Positions 52,459 through 61,772 are shown, counted from the stretch's first letter. The stretch is 64,000 nucleotides of DNA from JAWKIW01 sp046331175 (GCA_046331175.1 JAXLRI010000006.1:62001-126000); one strand, 5' to 3'. Translations and numbers: made by a program. Notes: generated from the sequence alone by a model not told the origin.

Positions 52459-52936
52459 CCTTCCAGCGCTGGACCGGGTCCTCGTTGGCGATGAGCTCCT
52501 GCAGCAGGACGACGCCCTCGAGCAGGGCCTCGGGCCGGGGCGGGCAGCCGGGCACGTAGACGTCGACCGGGATGATCTGGTCGACGCCCTTGGTGACCGA
52601 GTAGCTGTCCCAGTAGGGCCCGCCGCAGTTGGCGCAGCTGCCCATGGAGATGACGTACTTCGGATCGGGCATCTGCTCGTAGAGGCGCCGCAGGGCCGGA
52701 GCCAGCTTGTCGGTGACGGTGCCGGCGATCACCACGAAGTCGGCCTGGCGGGGGCTGGCCGGGAAGGGGATGACCCCGAGGCGCATCACGTCGTACCGCG
52801 GGGATGCGAAGGCGGCGCCCATCTCGATGGCGCAGCAGGCGAGGCCCCACTGGTACACCCACATGGAGTACTTGCGGCTCAGGTTCAACAGCTTGGTGAG
52901 CGACTTGGGCATCTTGCCGCTCTCGACGAGGCCCAT
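52436..52936 (-). CDS. nuoB: NADH-quinone oxidoreductase subunit B (11-gene cluster)
   Basis: Carries the N2 [4Fe-4S] cluster that reduces quinone, 166 residues. All four ligands are visible: tandem cysteines in WGLACCAIEMGAA, then GSCANCGG and VPGCPPRPEALL. Length is normal. It is 40 bases after nuoA. Confidence 0.98.
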   Translation of the reverse strand: MGLVESGKMPKSLTKLLNLSRKYSMWVYQWGLACCAIEMGAAFASPRYDVMRLGVIPFPASPRQADFVVIAGTVTDKLAPALRRLYEQMPDPKYVISMGSCANCGGPYWDSYSVTKGVDQIIPVDVYVPGCPPRPEALLEGVVLLQELIANEDPVQRWKGDPIVIG

Positions 52937-52976
52937 CAGGCTCCTCCTCCCTGGGCTCCGGCGTGGACCACGGGCG

Positions 52977-53387
52977 CTACAGCCACTGCAGCACCCGCTT
53001 GCGCCAGGCGTAGACGAGCCCGAGCGCCAGGATGGCGATGAAGATCAGCATCTCGACGAGCCCGAACGTGCCGTACTCCTCGAGGCGGGTGGCCCACGGG
53101 AAGATGAACACGGCCTCGACGTCGAACATCACGAACAGCAGGGCGAAGATGTAGTACCGGACCTGGGTCTGGGACCAGCCGGCACCGACCGGGTCGACGC
53201 CTGACTCGTAGGTGGTGAACTTCTGGGTCTGGAACACGCCGGTGCGCTTGGACGACGGGCGCAGCAGGCTTCCGGCCCCGAGCATCGCCCCGACCATGCC
53301 CAGGGCGAGCACGGCGAAGATGAACACCGTGAGCCACTGGCGCAGGAAATCGGAGTACGAGACGAGATTCTCAGCGCTCCCAGACAT
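52977..53387 (-). CDS. nuoA: NADH-quinone oxidoreductase subunit A (11-gene cluster)
   Basis: Three-helix membrane subunit, 136 residues. The loop KFTTYESGVDPVGAGWSQTQ with VRYYIFALLFVMFDVEAVFI is conserved (the loop cysteine of many NuoA proteins is serine here). First gene of the second cluster. Its start has no ribosome-binding sequence, and a -10-like box lies 10-15 bases upstream, so a nearly leaderless transcript is possible. Confidence 0.96.
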   Translation of the reverse strand: MSGSAENLVSYSDFLRQWLTVFIFAVLALGMVGAMLGAGSLLRPSSKRTGVFQTQKFTTYESGVDPVGAGWSQTQVRYYIFALLFVMFDVEAVFIFPWATRLEEYGTFGLVEMLIFIAILALGLVYAWRKRVLQWL

Positions 53388-53396
53388 CAGTCGCCG

Positions 53397-53425
53397 AGCC
53401 TAGTGAAGCGGTGCACAAGGGCGAA
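53397..53425 (-). promoter_or_regulatory. Promoter candidate for the 11-gene nuo cluster
   Basis: Minus-strand TTCGCC (53425-53420), 17-base spacer, TAGGCT (53402-53397), ending 10 bases upstream of the nuoA ATG. The -35 is weak. It lies in the 136-base gap between the two nuo clusters; no clear terminator follows nuoN of the other cluster apart from a six-base stem at 53462-53479. Confidence 0.4.
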
Positions 53426-53523
53426 AATCCGCGTAAGGGCGGCGGCATCGCCGATCGGACGGCCGGTGCGACGACCGGCGCCGGGGCGCGTCGCAGCCGG
53501 ATCGGGAGCGGCGATCATCGTGG

Positions 53524-55206
53524 TCAGCGGCCGGTGGCCGAGGCCGGGACGGTGATGGTGACCCCCGGCCCGCCGCTCGTGGTGGGGGCGCCGGAGCGAC
53601 CCTGGCCCACCGGCGAGCCGACGTTGCCGCCGCCCTCGACGGCGGCCTCGCGCACCAGGGCGGGCTGGCTCACGGTGGTGATCTCGGTCAGGCCGTTGGG
53701 GAGGATGCCGAAGCCGATGGTGGCGAGGAGGCACACCACCAGGCCCAGGCCGGCGGCGAAGGGGATCTTGATGCGCTCGCCGGCGGCGACTGGTTCGGTG
53801 CCGCCGTCGTCGCCCTCGGCCATGTACATGGTCACGATGATCCGCAGGTAGATGACGGCGGCGATGACCGCCGAGACCACGGCGATGACGGCCAGGATCC
53901 ACGAGCCGGCGTCGACGGCGGCGATGACGGTGTAGAGCTTGGCCACGAAGCCGCTCGTGAACGGCACCCCGGCCTGGCCGAGCAGGAACACGACGAACAT
54001 GCCGGCGAGGACCGGGTTGGTGCGGGAGAAGCCGCGGTAGTCGTCGAAGGTGTGCAGCCCATCACCGCGACGGCCGGCCAACGTGGCGATGCCGAACGAG
54101 CCGGCCACCATGAAGGTGTAGGTGGCCAGGTAGAACAGCGCCGCCGACACCCCGCCGGGCGTGGCGGCCTCGACCGCCATGAGGATGAAGCCGGCGTGGC
54201 TGATGGCCGAGTAGGCCAGGGCCCGCTTCACGTTGGTCTGCACGATGCCGAGGACCGAGCCGCCGACCATGGACAGGACGGCCAGGGCGTAGACGACCGG
54301 CTGCCAGTCGGCCGCGTACTGGCCGAAGGCCAGGTAGAAGACGCGGATGAGGCCGGCGAAGGCGGCGGCCTTCACGCCGGAGGCCATGAACGCCGTGACC
54401 GGGGTGGGCGAGCCGTCGTAGACGTCTGGGCTCCACGAGTGGAAGGGGACGGCGGCCACCTTGAACCCGAGGCCCACGAGCAGCATGGCGAAGCCGAGGA
54501 GCAGCAACGAGTTGTGCAGGGCGATCGTCTGGGACAGCGAGTCCTTGATGGTGATCAGGTTGGTGGTGCCGGTGGCGCCGTACACCATGGCGATGCCGTA
54601 GAGGAAGAAGGCCGAGGAGAAGCCGCCCAGCACGAAGTACTTGAGGCCGGCCTCCTGGGACTGGATCCGCTTCCGGTGGAAGGCGGCCAGGGCGTAGACG
54701 GCGATGGACAGCGTCTCGAGGGCGAGGAAGAGCACCAGGAGGTCGTTGGCCATGGCCATCAGCACGCCGCCCGACGCCGACAGGAGCATGAGCACGTACA
54801 GCTCGGGGCCGTCGAGGCCCTCCCGCCGCAGGTAGTCGTCGGCCAGGAGCGCGCCGAGGATCACGGCCGAGCAGATCACGAAGATGACGAAGACGCCGAA
54901 CCCGTCGACGCCGATGGCCCCGCCGGCCGTGGTGAACGGCCCGTAGGGCGGGTCGATGGTGAGGCGGCCGATCTCGGTCCAGCCCTGCACCTTGCCCCAC
55001 AGCGGGAGGGCGGTGGCCATGGCGGCACCGGCGACCACCACCGTGTAGACGGTGTAGACGCCCTTCAGGGGCTTGCCCTTCAGCAGCGACGAGAACGTGA
55101 GCAGCAGGACGGCGCCGAGGGCGAGCACGATGACCGGCCACAGCGCCGACCAGTCGATCGACGGCGTCACGATGCGGGTGGCGGCCTGGGCCACGACGGC
55201 GCCCAT
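53524..55206 (-). CDS. nuoN: NADH-quinone oxidoreductase subunit N (14-subunit-type cluster)
   Basis: Antiporter-like subunit, 560 residues. Conserved LVLFLALETLSIAVYALAAF, KYFVLGGFSSAFFLYGIAMV, VGLGFKVAAVPFHSWSPDVY and KRALAYSAISHAGFILMAVE. A ~50-residue Gly/Ser/Pro-rich tail extends beyond the last helix. The ATG at 55204-55206 overlaps the nuoM stop by one base. Clearly distinct from the NuoN at 42691-44172. Confidence 0.97.
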   Translation of the reverse strand: MGAVVAQAATRIVTPSIDWSALWPVIVLALGAVLLLTFSSLLKGKPLKGVYTVYTVVVAGAAMATALPLWGKVQGWTEIGRLTIDPPYGPFTTAGGAIGVDGFGVFVIFVICSAVILGALLADDYLRREGLDGPELYVLMLLSASGGVLMAMANDLLVLFLALETLSIAVYALAAFHRKRIQSQEAGLKYFVLGGFSSAFFLYGIAMVYGATGTTNLITIKDSLSQTIALHNSLLLLGFAMLLVGLGFKVAAVPFHSWSPDVYDGSPTPVTAFMASGVKAAAFAGLIRVFYLAFGQYAADWQPVVYALAVLSMVGGSVLGIVQTNVKRALAYSAISHAGFILMAVEAATPGGVSAALFYLATYTFMVAGSFGIATLAGRRGDGLHTFDDYRGFSRTNPVLAGMFVVFLLGQAGVPFTSGFVAKLYTVIAAVDAGSWILAVIAVVSAVIAAVIYLRIIVTMYMAEGDDGGTEPVAAGERIKIPFAAGLGLVVCLLATIGFGILPNGLTEITTVSQPALVREAAVEGGGNVGSPVGQGRSGAPTTSGGPGVTITVPASATGR

Positions 55207-56846
55207 CACTCACCACCCCCGTTCGCCTCGGCGGCCCCAGCACCGGAGCGGCCGGCCTCGAGGCGGCCCTCGACCGGCTGGAGGTCGCGGCCGCGCTCGG
55301 ACTCGCCGGGCTTCCAGCCCGGCACCTTGTCCTCGACGTGGTGGACCAGCTGCTGCACCGACGGCTCGATGCGGTCGAGGACCGGCTTGGGGTAGACGCC
55401 GAGGAACACGACGAGCAGCACCAGCGGCGCCATCACCAGCTTCTCGCTGAGGGTGACCTCGGGGAAGCGGCGGTTCTCCTCGTCGGGCTCGCCGTGGAAC
55501 ACCCGCTGGTAGGCCCACAGCAGGTAGAGGGCGGCCAGGATGACGCCGGCGGTGGGGATCAGCGCCCACCAGCGGTAGGTGAGGAAGGTGCCGAGCAGCG
55601 AGAGGAACTCGCCCACGAAGCCGTTGAGGCCGGGGAGGCCGATCGACGCCAGCATCATCAGGGTGAACAGCCCGGCGTAGACCGGCGCCGCCTTCTGGAT
55701 GCCCTTGAGCTTGGCGATCTCGTAGGTGTGGCGGCGCTTGTAGAGGAAGCCGAGGAGGATGAACAGGGCGCCAGTGGTGATGCCGTGGTTCACCATCTGC
55801 ATGACCGAGCCCTCGATGCCCTGGGTGTTGAGCGCGAACAGGCCGATGATGCAGAAGCCCATGTGCGACACCGACGAGTAGGCCACCAGGCGCTTCAGGT
55901 TCTTCTGCATGGCGGCGACGATGCCGCCGTAGATGATGCCGATCATGCCCACCGCGACCAGCCCGGGCGCGGCCCACACCGACGCCGCCGGGAAGAGGAA
56001 CAGGCCGTAGCGCAGGAAGCCGTAGGTCCCGAGCTTCAGCAGGACGGCGGCGAGGTCGACCGAGCCGGCGGTGGGGGCCTCGGTGTGCGCATCGGGGAGC
56101 CACGTGTGCACGGGGAAGATGGGCGTCTTGACGGCGAAGGCGGCGACGAAGCCCAAGAAGATGATGCGGCCGGTCCACTCGGAGAGGTTCGAGCTCTCGA
56201 CCACCTTGAGGAGGTCGAAGCTGATCGTGCCACCGTCGCCGGCCTTGGAGAACACCGCCAGGGCCACGATCGACACCAGCATGAGCATCGAGCCGAGCAT
56301 GGTGAAGACGAAGAACTTGGTGGCGGCGTACACCTTGCGCCCGTGGCCCCACTTCCCGATCAACATGTAGAGCGGGACGAGGGTGACCTCGAAGAAGAGG
56401 AAGAACAAGAAGAGGTCGAGGGCGCAGAACACGCCCATGCAGCCGACCTCGAGCAGGGTGAGCCAGAACCAGTAGCCCTTCTCGGAGTGCTCGGGCTTCG
56501 ACGCCAGCATCGAGATCGGGAACATGATCCCGGTCAGCACGATGAGGAAGAGGGAGATGCCGTCGACGCCGAGGGCGAACTTGATGTCGAACCGTTCGAC
56601 CCACGTCCACGACGTGACGAACTGGAAGCCCGGATCGGACTGGTCGAACTGGAACAGCACGACGATGCTCAGCACGCCGGTGCACACCGAGGTGGCGATG
56701 GCGGTGAGGCGGTGCAGGTCGGGCCGGGTGGACGGCGTGAGGCCGATGATGACCGCGCCCAGGAGGGGCAGCAGGACCATCACCGGCAGGATCGGGAAGG
56801 AGCTCCCGGTCTCGGCGGTCAGCTGGGCGAGGATGGCGGAGCTCAT
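55206..56846 (-). CDS. nuoM: NADH-quinone oxidoreductase subunit M (14-subunit-type cluster)
   Basis: Antiporter-like subunit, 546 residues. LFLFFLFFEVTLVPLYMLIG, VKTPIFPVHTWLPDAHTEAP and KNLKRLVAYSSVSHMGFCII are present. A hydrophilic C-terminal tail of ~45 residues follows the last helix. The ATG (56844-56846, MSSAILAQLTAETGSSFPIL) overlaps the nuoL stop by four bases. Confidence 0.97.
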   Translation of the reverse strand: MSSAILAQLTAETGSSFPILPVMVLLPLLGAVIIGLTPSTRPDLHRLTAIATSVCTGVLSIVVLFQFDQSDPGFQFVTSWTWVERFDIKFALGVDGISLFLIVLTGIMFPISMLASKPEHSEKGYWFWLTLLEVGCMGVFCALDLFLFFLFFEVTLVPLYMLIGKWGHGRKVYAATKFFVFTMLGSMLMLVSIVALAVFSKAGDGGTISFDLLKVVESSNLSEWTGRIIFLGFVAAFAVKTPIFPVHTWLPDAHTEAPTAGSVDLAAVLLKLGTYGFLRYGLFLFPAASVWAAPGLVAVGMIGIIYGGIVAAMQKNLKRLVAYSSVSHMGFCIIGLFALNTQGIEGSVMQMVNHGITTGALFILLGFLYKRRHTYEIAKLKGIQKAAPVYAGLFTLMMLASIGLPGLNGFVGEFLSLLGTFLTYRWWALIPTAGVILAALYLLWAYQRVFHGEPDEENRRFPEVTLSEKLVMAPLVLLVVFLGVYPKPVLDRIEPSVQQLVHHVEDKVPGWKPGESERGRDLQPVEGRLEAGRSGAGAAEANGGGE

Positions 56847-58891
56847 CGGGCCAGCACCCGGGTCAGGAAGAAGGCGACGAGGAGCACGGCGCCCATCACC
56901 ACGCCGAGGGCGTAGGAGCGGACGTAGCCGTTCTGGACGTGGCGGACGCCCTGGCCGACCGAACGGGTGACCACGCCGACGCCGTTGACCACGCCGTCGA
57001 TGACGTGGCGATCGAACCAGGCGAAGGCGTCGAACAGCTTCGTGCCGGGCCCTCCCATGAACCACGAGATGGCGGTGTCGTAGTACCAGCCGTTCTCGAA
57101 GACGTCCTTTTCGAACGTGCGGGCCCGGATCTCGTGGCGGAGGTAGACGAGGCCGGCGACGAACAGGCCGAGCAGCGCCACCACGGTGGACACGCCGAGC
57201 AGGAACACGATCTGGGCCGTGGAGTACGTGAGGACGGCTTCGTGCTCGCCGACGACCGGTTCGAGCCACTGGGTGAGGAAGTCGAGGTGGCCGAAGGGCA
57301 GGTTCAAGAACCCGGCCACGGCGGCGCCCACGGCCAGGACGATGAGCGGGTAGGTCATGACCTTGGGCGACTCGTGGGGGTGTCGCTCCTCGTCGGGCCC
57401 GTGCTTGGCGGCGTCGGGGTCGGCGACCGTCAGGGTGGCGGCCTCGGCGGCGGCCTCGGCCGCGTCGGCGCCCTCGAACTCGAGGTCGCCCTCGTCGGTG
57501 ACGACGGTGCCGGCGGCGCTCACCGGCTCGCGCCCGTCGGCCACGGCCTCGCCCTCGGCGAGGGTCATGTTCCAGCGGGGCTTGCCGTAGAAGACGAGGT
57601 ACACCTCGCGGCTCATGTAGAAGGCGGTGAGCAGCGCGGTGAACAGGCCGATGCCGTACAGGATCGGGCTCTTCTGCAGCGAGAAGCTGAGGATCTCGTC
57701 CTTGGACCAGAACCCGCTGAAGGGCGGCACGCCCGAGATCGAGAGCCAGCCGACGATGAAGCACCCGGCGGTGACCGGCATGGCCTTGCGCAGGGCACCC
57801 ATCTTGCGCATGTCCTGCTCCTCGGACATGCCGTGGATGACCGAGCCGGCACCGAGGAACAGGAGCGCCTTGAAGAAGGCGTGGGTGATCATGTGGAAGA
57901 TGGCGGCGGCGTAGGCGCTCGAGCCGACGGCCAGCATCATGTAGCCGATCTGGCTCACGGTGGAGTACGCCAGGACCTTCTTGATGTCCTTCTGGGCGAT
58001 GGCGATGGTGGCGGCCACCAGCGCCGTCATCACGCCGATCCAGGCGATCATCGTCAGCACCCACGGCGACGCCGCCGCGAGGATCGGGTTGATGCGCACC
58101 ATCAGGTAGACGCCGGCGGTGACCATGGTGGCAGCGTGGATGAGCGCCGACACCGGCGTGGGACCGGCCATGGCGTCGGGCAGCCAGATGAACAGGGGGA
58201 TCTGGGCGGACTTGCCGACGGCGCCGACGAAGCACATGACGGCGATGATCGTGGCGGTGCCGACGGCGAGGCCGGCCGCCTCCGGGAGGATCTGCGAGTA
58301 GCTCAGCGAGCCGAAGGTGAAGAAGGTGACGAACATCGCCACCAGGAAGCCCCAGTCGCCGATGCGGTTGGTGACGAAGGCCTTCTTGGCAGCGCTGGCG
58401 TTGGCGTCCTTCTCGAACCAGAAGCCGATGAGGAAGTAGGAGCAGGCGCCCACGCCCTCCCAACCGAGGAACGTCACCAGCATGTTCCCGCCCAGGACCA
58501 GGGCGAGCATGGCGAACACGAACAGGTTCAGGTAGGTGAAGAACTTCGGGAACCGCGGATCGCCGTGCATGTACCCGATCGAGTACACGTGGATCATCGT
58601 CGAGATGAAGGTGATGAACAGCACCATCGCCATCGACAGCGGATCGACGAGGACGCCGAAGTCGACCTTGAAGTCACCGGCGGGCACCCACTGGAACAGG
58701 GTGGCCGCGTAGGTGTGGTCGGGCTGGTTCAGCAGCCCGAGGAAGGTGAGGGCGGCGGCCACGAACGACCCACCGACCATGAGCGCGGCGAACCACCCGG
58801 CGAGCGGCTCACCGATGCGCTTGCCCAGGAACAGGAGGGTCAGGAACCCGGCGAGGGGCAGGGCCAGGACCAACCAGACGAGCTCGACCAC
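56843..58891 (-). CDS. nuoL: NADH-quinone oxidoreductase subunit L (14-subunit-type cluster)
   Basis: Distal antiporter-like subunit, 682 residues, ordinary length. Starts with GTG (VVELVWLVLALPLAGFLTLL). GWEGVGACSYFLIGFWFEKD, NRIGDWGFLVAMFVTFFTFG, GKSAQIPLFIWLPDAMAG and DIKKVLAYSTVSQIGYMMLA are conserved. An acidic Ala/Glu-rich loop lies near residues 440-495, before the last helices. Unlike its paralogue, it has no N-terminal insertion. Confidence 0.97.
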   Translation of the reverse strand: MVELVWLVLALPLAGFLTLLFLGKRIGEPLAGWFAALMVGGSFVAAALTFLGLLNQPDHTYAATLFQWVPAGDFKVDFGVLVDPLSMAMVLFITFISTMIHVYSIGYMHGDPRFPKFFTYLNLFVFAMLALVLGGNMLVTFLGWEGVGACSYFLIGFWFEKDANASAAKKAFVTNRIGDWGFLVAMFVTFFTFGSLSYSQILPEAAGLAVGTATIIAVMCFVGAVGKSAQIPLFIWLPDAMAGPTPVSALIHAATMVTAGVYLMVRINPILAAASPWVLTMIAWIGVMTALVAATIAIAQKDIKKVLAYSTVSQIGYMMLAVGSSAYAAAIFHMITHAFFKALLFLGAGSVIHGMSEEQDMRKMGALRKAMPVTAGCFIVGWLSISGVPPFSGFWSKDEILSFSLQKSPILYGIGLFTALLTAFYMSREVYLVFYGKPRWNMTLAEGEAVADGREPVSAAGTVVTDEGDLEFEGADAAEAAAEAATLTVADPDAAKHGPDEERHPHESPKVMTYPLIVLAVGAAVAGFLNLPFGHLDFLTQWLEPVVGEHEAVLTYSTAQIVFLLGVSTVVALLGLFVAGLVYLRHEIRARTFEKDVFENGWYYDTAISWFMGGPGTKLFDAFAWFDRHVIDGVVNGVGVVTRSVGQGVRHVQNGYVRSYALGVVMGAVLLVAFFLTRVLAR

Positions 58892-58898
58892 GGGACCC

Positions 58899-59207
58899 CT
58901 ACCCCCTCAGCACCGACACGTCGTCGGCGGTGGCACCGGCCCGGCGGCGGGCGATGGCCACGATGATGGCGAGGCCGATGACCACCTCGGCGGCGGCGAC
59001 GACCAGCACGAAGAACACGATGATCTGGCCGGCGAGGTCGTTGAGCAGGGCACCGAAGGTGACCAGCGACAGGTTGACGGCGTTGAGCATGAGCTCGATG
59101 CACATCAGGATGACCAGCGAGTTGCGGCGGACCAGGACCCCGACCATGCCGACGGTGAAGAGGATGGCCGACAGCACGAGGTAGCCGGTGGCGACGTTCT
59201 GGCTCAC
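58899..59207 (-). CDS. nuoK: NADH-quinone oxidoreductase subunit K (14-subunit-type cluster)
   Basis: 102 residues, starting with GTG (59205-59207) that overlaps the nuoJ stop (GTGA): VSQNVATGYLVLSAILFTVG. RRNSLVILMCIELMLNAVNL and VAAAEVVIGLAIIVAIARRR hold the two conserved membrane glutamates. Confidence 0.96.
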   Translation of the reverse strand: MSQNVATGYLVLSAILFTVGMVGVLVRRNSLVILMCIELMLNAVNLSLVTFGALLNDLAGQIIVFFVLVVAAAEVVIGLAIIVAIARRRAGATADDVSVLRG

Positions 59208-59899
59208 GAGCCGGCCTCCCCGGCGAGCGCGGCATCGGTCTCGTCGTCCATCGACTCGGGCTCGGGCAGCTCCTGGAAGCTCTTCGGCCGCTTGGCCAGC
59301 ACCACCGCCCCGACGACGGCGATGGTGAGCAGGGCGGCGGTGACCTCGAACGCCAGGACGTAGCGGGTGAACAGCAGCTCGCCCAGCTGGTTGATGTTCG
59401 GCAGGTCCGACATCTGGGAGGGGTCGGGCCCGGTGGCGGGGATCGTCTCGCCGGTGACCGCGCTCTGGGCGGCGGCCCCCGCCGGGGTCACGATGGCCCG
59501 GGTGACCGACTGGTCGCCGGTGACGAGCGTCTTGTTGTTCATCCCGATGAAGATGACCGCGACCAAGCCGGCCAGCAGCAGCGCGCCGAGCAGGTAGGCG
59601 ATGGGGCGCTGGGCCACCAGTGGCTCGACCTCGAGGTCTTCGTCCTGGTCGACGCCGAGCAGCATGATCACGAAGAGGATCAGCACGACGATGGCGCCCG
59701 TGTAGACGATGACCTGCACCGCCCCGAGGAACTGGGCGTTCAGGTTCAAGAAGAGCACCGCCACCGCGAACAGCGTGGCCACCAGGCTGAGGGCCGCGTG
59801 CACGGGGTTGCGGGACAGGACCACGCCGAAGGCACCCGCCAGGGCGATCAGGGCGCAGATGAAGAACGTGACGTTCTGCACGGTGAAGAGCTGGTCCAT
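59204..59899 (-). CDS. nuoJ: NADH-quinone oxidoreductase subunit J (14-subunit-type cluster)
   Basis: 231 residues, starting MDQLFTVQNVTFFICALIAL. NPVHAALSLVATLFAVAVLF and VQVIVYTGAIVVLILFVIML are conserved. A hydrophilic loop (about residues 130-175) and an acidic C-terminal tail (SFQELPEPESMDDETDAALA) lengthen it. ATG overlaps the nuoI stop. Confidence 0.96.
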   Translation of the reverse strand: MDQLFTVQNVTFFICALIALAGAFGVVLSRNPVHAALSLVATLFAVAVLFLNLNAQFLGAVQVIVYTGAIVVLILFVIMLLGVDQDEDLEVEPLVAQRPIAYLLGALLLAGLVAVIFIGMNNKTLVTGDQSVTRAIVTPAGAAAQSAVTGETIPATGPDPSQMSDLPNINQLGELLFTRYVLAFEVTAALLTIAVVGAVVLAKRPKSFQELPEPESMDDETDAALAGEAGS

Positions 59900-60558
59900 C
59901 AGTGGCCTCCGCCGTGGCCGTGCTCGTCGAGGTGGGCGTCGTGGTGGAGGTGGTGGACGTCCTCGTGCTCCTGGCCCTCCTCGGGGGCCCGGATGCCGTA
60001 GCCGAGCTCGCCCGACCACGCGACCTTGTTCTCGAAGGCGGCGTTGCCGGCCGGAGCCGTGGCCCGCATCCACGCCGAGGTGTCCTCGTCCTCACCGGGC
60101 CGCCAGTCCTCCCAGGGCAGGTGCTGGGGCCGACCGTCGTCGCCGACCAGCAGCTCGTCCTTGGTGTAGATGGCGTCGGAGCGGCTGGTGAAGGAGAACT
60201 CGAACAGCTTGGTCTCGGTGATGGCCTCGGTGGGGCAGGCCTCGACGCACATGTCGCAGTGGATGCAGCGCAGGTAGTTGATCTCGTAGACATAGCCGTA
60301 GCGCTCGCCGGGCGAGACCGGGTCGTCCTCGGGGTTGTCGGCCCCGCGGACGTAGATGCAGCGGGCCGGGCAGACGCCGGCGCACAGCTCGCACCCGATG
60401 CACTTCTCCATGCCGTCCTCGTACCGGTTGAGGACGTGGCGGCCGTGGACGCGCGGCGGCTTCGGTGCCTTGGGGCCCTTGCCGATGGTGTACGCGCTGG
60501 TGACCCGCTCGCCGAAGATCTGCTTGAACGTGACCTTGAAGCCGTTGAGGTAGCCCAT
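59899..60558 (-). CDS. nuoI: NADH-quinone oxidoreductase subunit I with His-rich tail (14-subunit-type cluster)
   Basis: Two-cluster ferredoxin-like subunit, 219 residues. Both motifs intact: CIGCELCAGVCP and CIHCDMCVEACP. The region after residue ~140 (EFSFTSRSDAIYTKDELLVG, LPWEDWRPGE) is typical of actinobacterial NuoI. The last ~25 residues contain nine histidines among acidic residues (EDVHHLHHDAHLDEHGHGGG). ATG at 60556-60558 overlaps the nuoH stop. Confidence 0.97.
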   Translation of the reverse strand: MGYLNGFKVTFKQIFGERVTSAYTIGKGPKAPKPPRVHGRHVLNRYEDGMEKCIGCELCAGVCPARCIYVRGADNPEDDPVSPGERYGYVYEINYLRCIHCDMCVEACPTEAITETKLFEFSFTSRSDAIYTKDELLVGDDGRPQHLPWEDWRPGEDEDTSAWMRATAPAGNAAFENKVAWSGELGYGIRAPEEGQEHEDVHHLHHDAHLDEHGHGGGH

Positions 60559-61772
60559 CAGCCGAACACCTCCTCACCGGCATCGACCAGGGCTCGGCCG
60601 TTGGCGCGCGCCAGGCGGATCATCCCCCAGGCGAGCCCACCGATCAGCACCACGCCGGCGCCGACGGCAGCGGGGTTCCACCCCTCCTGCTGCGCCAGCT
60701 CGACGGCGGCGACCAGCAGGAGCCACCACAGCGCCAGCGGCGTGAGGACCTTCCAGCCGAGGTTCATGAGCTGGTCGTAGCGGAACCGGGGCAGCGTGGC
60801 CCGGAACCACACGAACATGAAGAGGAACACGAACAGCTTCAGGAAGAACCAGATGAACCCCCACAGCCAGGCCGGGCCGATGGGCGCCGGGCCGGAGGGG
60901 CCGCCGAGGAACAGCGTCACGAAGATGGCCGACATCGTGATCGTGTTCATGAACTCGGCGAGGAAGAACAGGGCGAAGCGGATCGAGCTGTACTCGGTGT
61001 TGAAGCCACCGACGAGCTCCTGCTCGGCCTCGACGAGGTCGAAGGGCGGCCGGTTCAGCTCGGCGGTGCCGGCGATCACGAAGATCACGAAGGGCACGAC
61101 GAAGGTGGTGACGGCGGCCCAGTTGGGGACCCAGTCGAACCAGCCCGGCCCCGACTGCTCGAGCACCATGCCGTGGGTGGTGAGCGTGCCGGTGACGAGG
61201 ACCACCGCGGCGGCGGTGAGGCCCATGGCGGCCTCGTAGGACACCATCTGCGCCGAGGCGCGCACCGAGCCGAGCAGCGGGTACTTCGAGCCCGACGACC
61301 AGCCGGCCAGCATCACGCCGTAGACGGCGACCGACGACATGGCCAGCGCGAACAGGATGCCGATGGGCGGGTTGGCCACCTGCACGTAGGTGGTGTGGCC
61401 GAAGATCTCGACGGTGCCGTCGCCACCGTTGGCCCACGCACCGCCAACCGGGACGATGGCGAACAGCAGGAACGCCGGGATGAACGACAGGTACGGCGCG
61501 ATGCGGAAGACCCGAGATTCGGCCTGCTCGGGGATCATCGGCTCCTTGAAGAAGAGCTTGATGCCGTCGGCCAGGGTCTGCAGGATGCCGAACGGCCCGG
61601 CGCGGTTGGGGCCGATCCGGTTCTGCATGTCGCCGATGAGCTTCCGCTCGAACCAGACCATGAGCATGGTGGCGATGAGCAGGAAGACGAAGCAGACGAC
61701 GACCTTGAAGATGACGATGAGCACGACCGAGAGGTCGATGGGCCCGGTGAGGAGCGGATCGCCGGCGGTCAC
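60558..61772 (-). CDS. nuoH: NADH-quinone oxidoreductase subunit H (14-subunit-type cluster)
   Basis: Membrane subunit at the quinone chamber, 404 residues with extra C-terminal helix, as in other actinobacteria. ERKLIGDMQNRIGPNRAGPF, QTLADGIKLFFKEPMIPEQA, MVSYEAAMGLTAAAVVLVTG and RPPFDLVEAEQELVGGFNTE are conserved. The GTG (61770-61772) overlaps the nuoG stop (GTGA). Confidence 0.97.
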   Translation of the reverse strand: MTAGDPLLTGPIDLSVVLIVIFKVVVCFVFLLIATMLMVWFERKLIGDMQNRIGPNRAGPFGILQTLADGIKLFFKEPMIPEQAESRVFRIAPYLSFIPAFLLFAIVPVGGAWANGGDGTVEIFGHTTYVQVANPPIGILFALAMSSVAVYGVMLAGWSSGSKYPLLGSVRASAQMVSYEAAMGLTAAAVVLVTGTLTTHGMVLEQSGPGWFDWVPNWAAVTTFVVPFVIFVIAGTAELNRPPFDLVEAEQELVGGFNTEYSSIRFALFFLAEFMNTITMSAIFVTLFLGGPSGPAPIGPAWLWGFIWFFLKLFVFLFMFVWFRATLPRFRYDQLMNLGWKVLTPLALWWLLLVAAVELAQQEGWNPAAVGAGVVLIGGLAWGMIRLARANGRALVDAGEEVFG

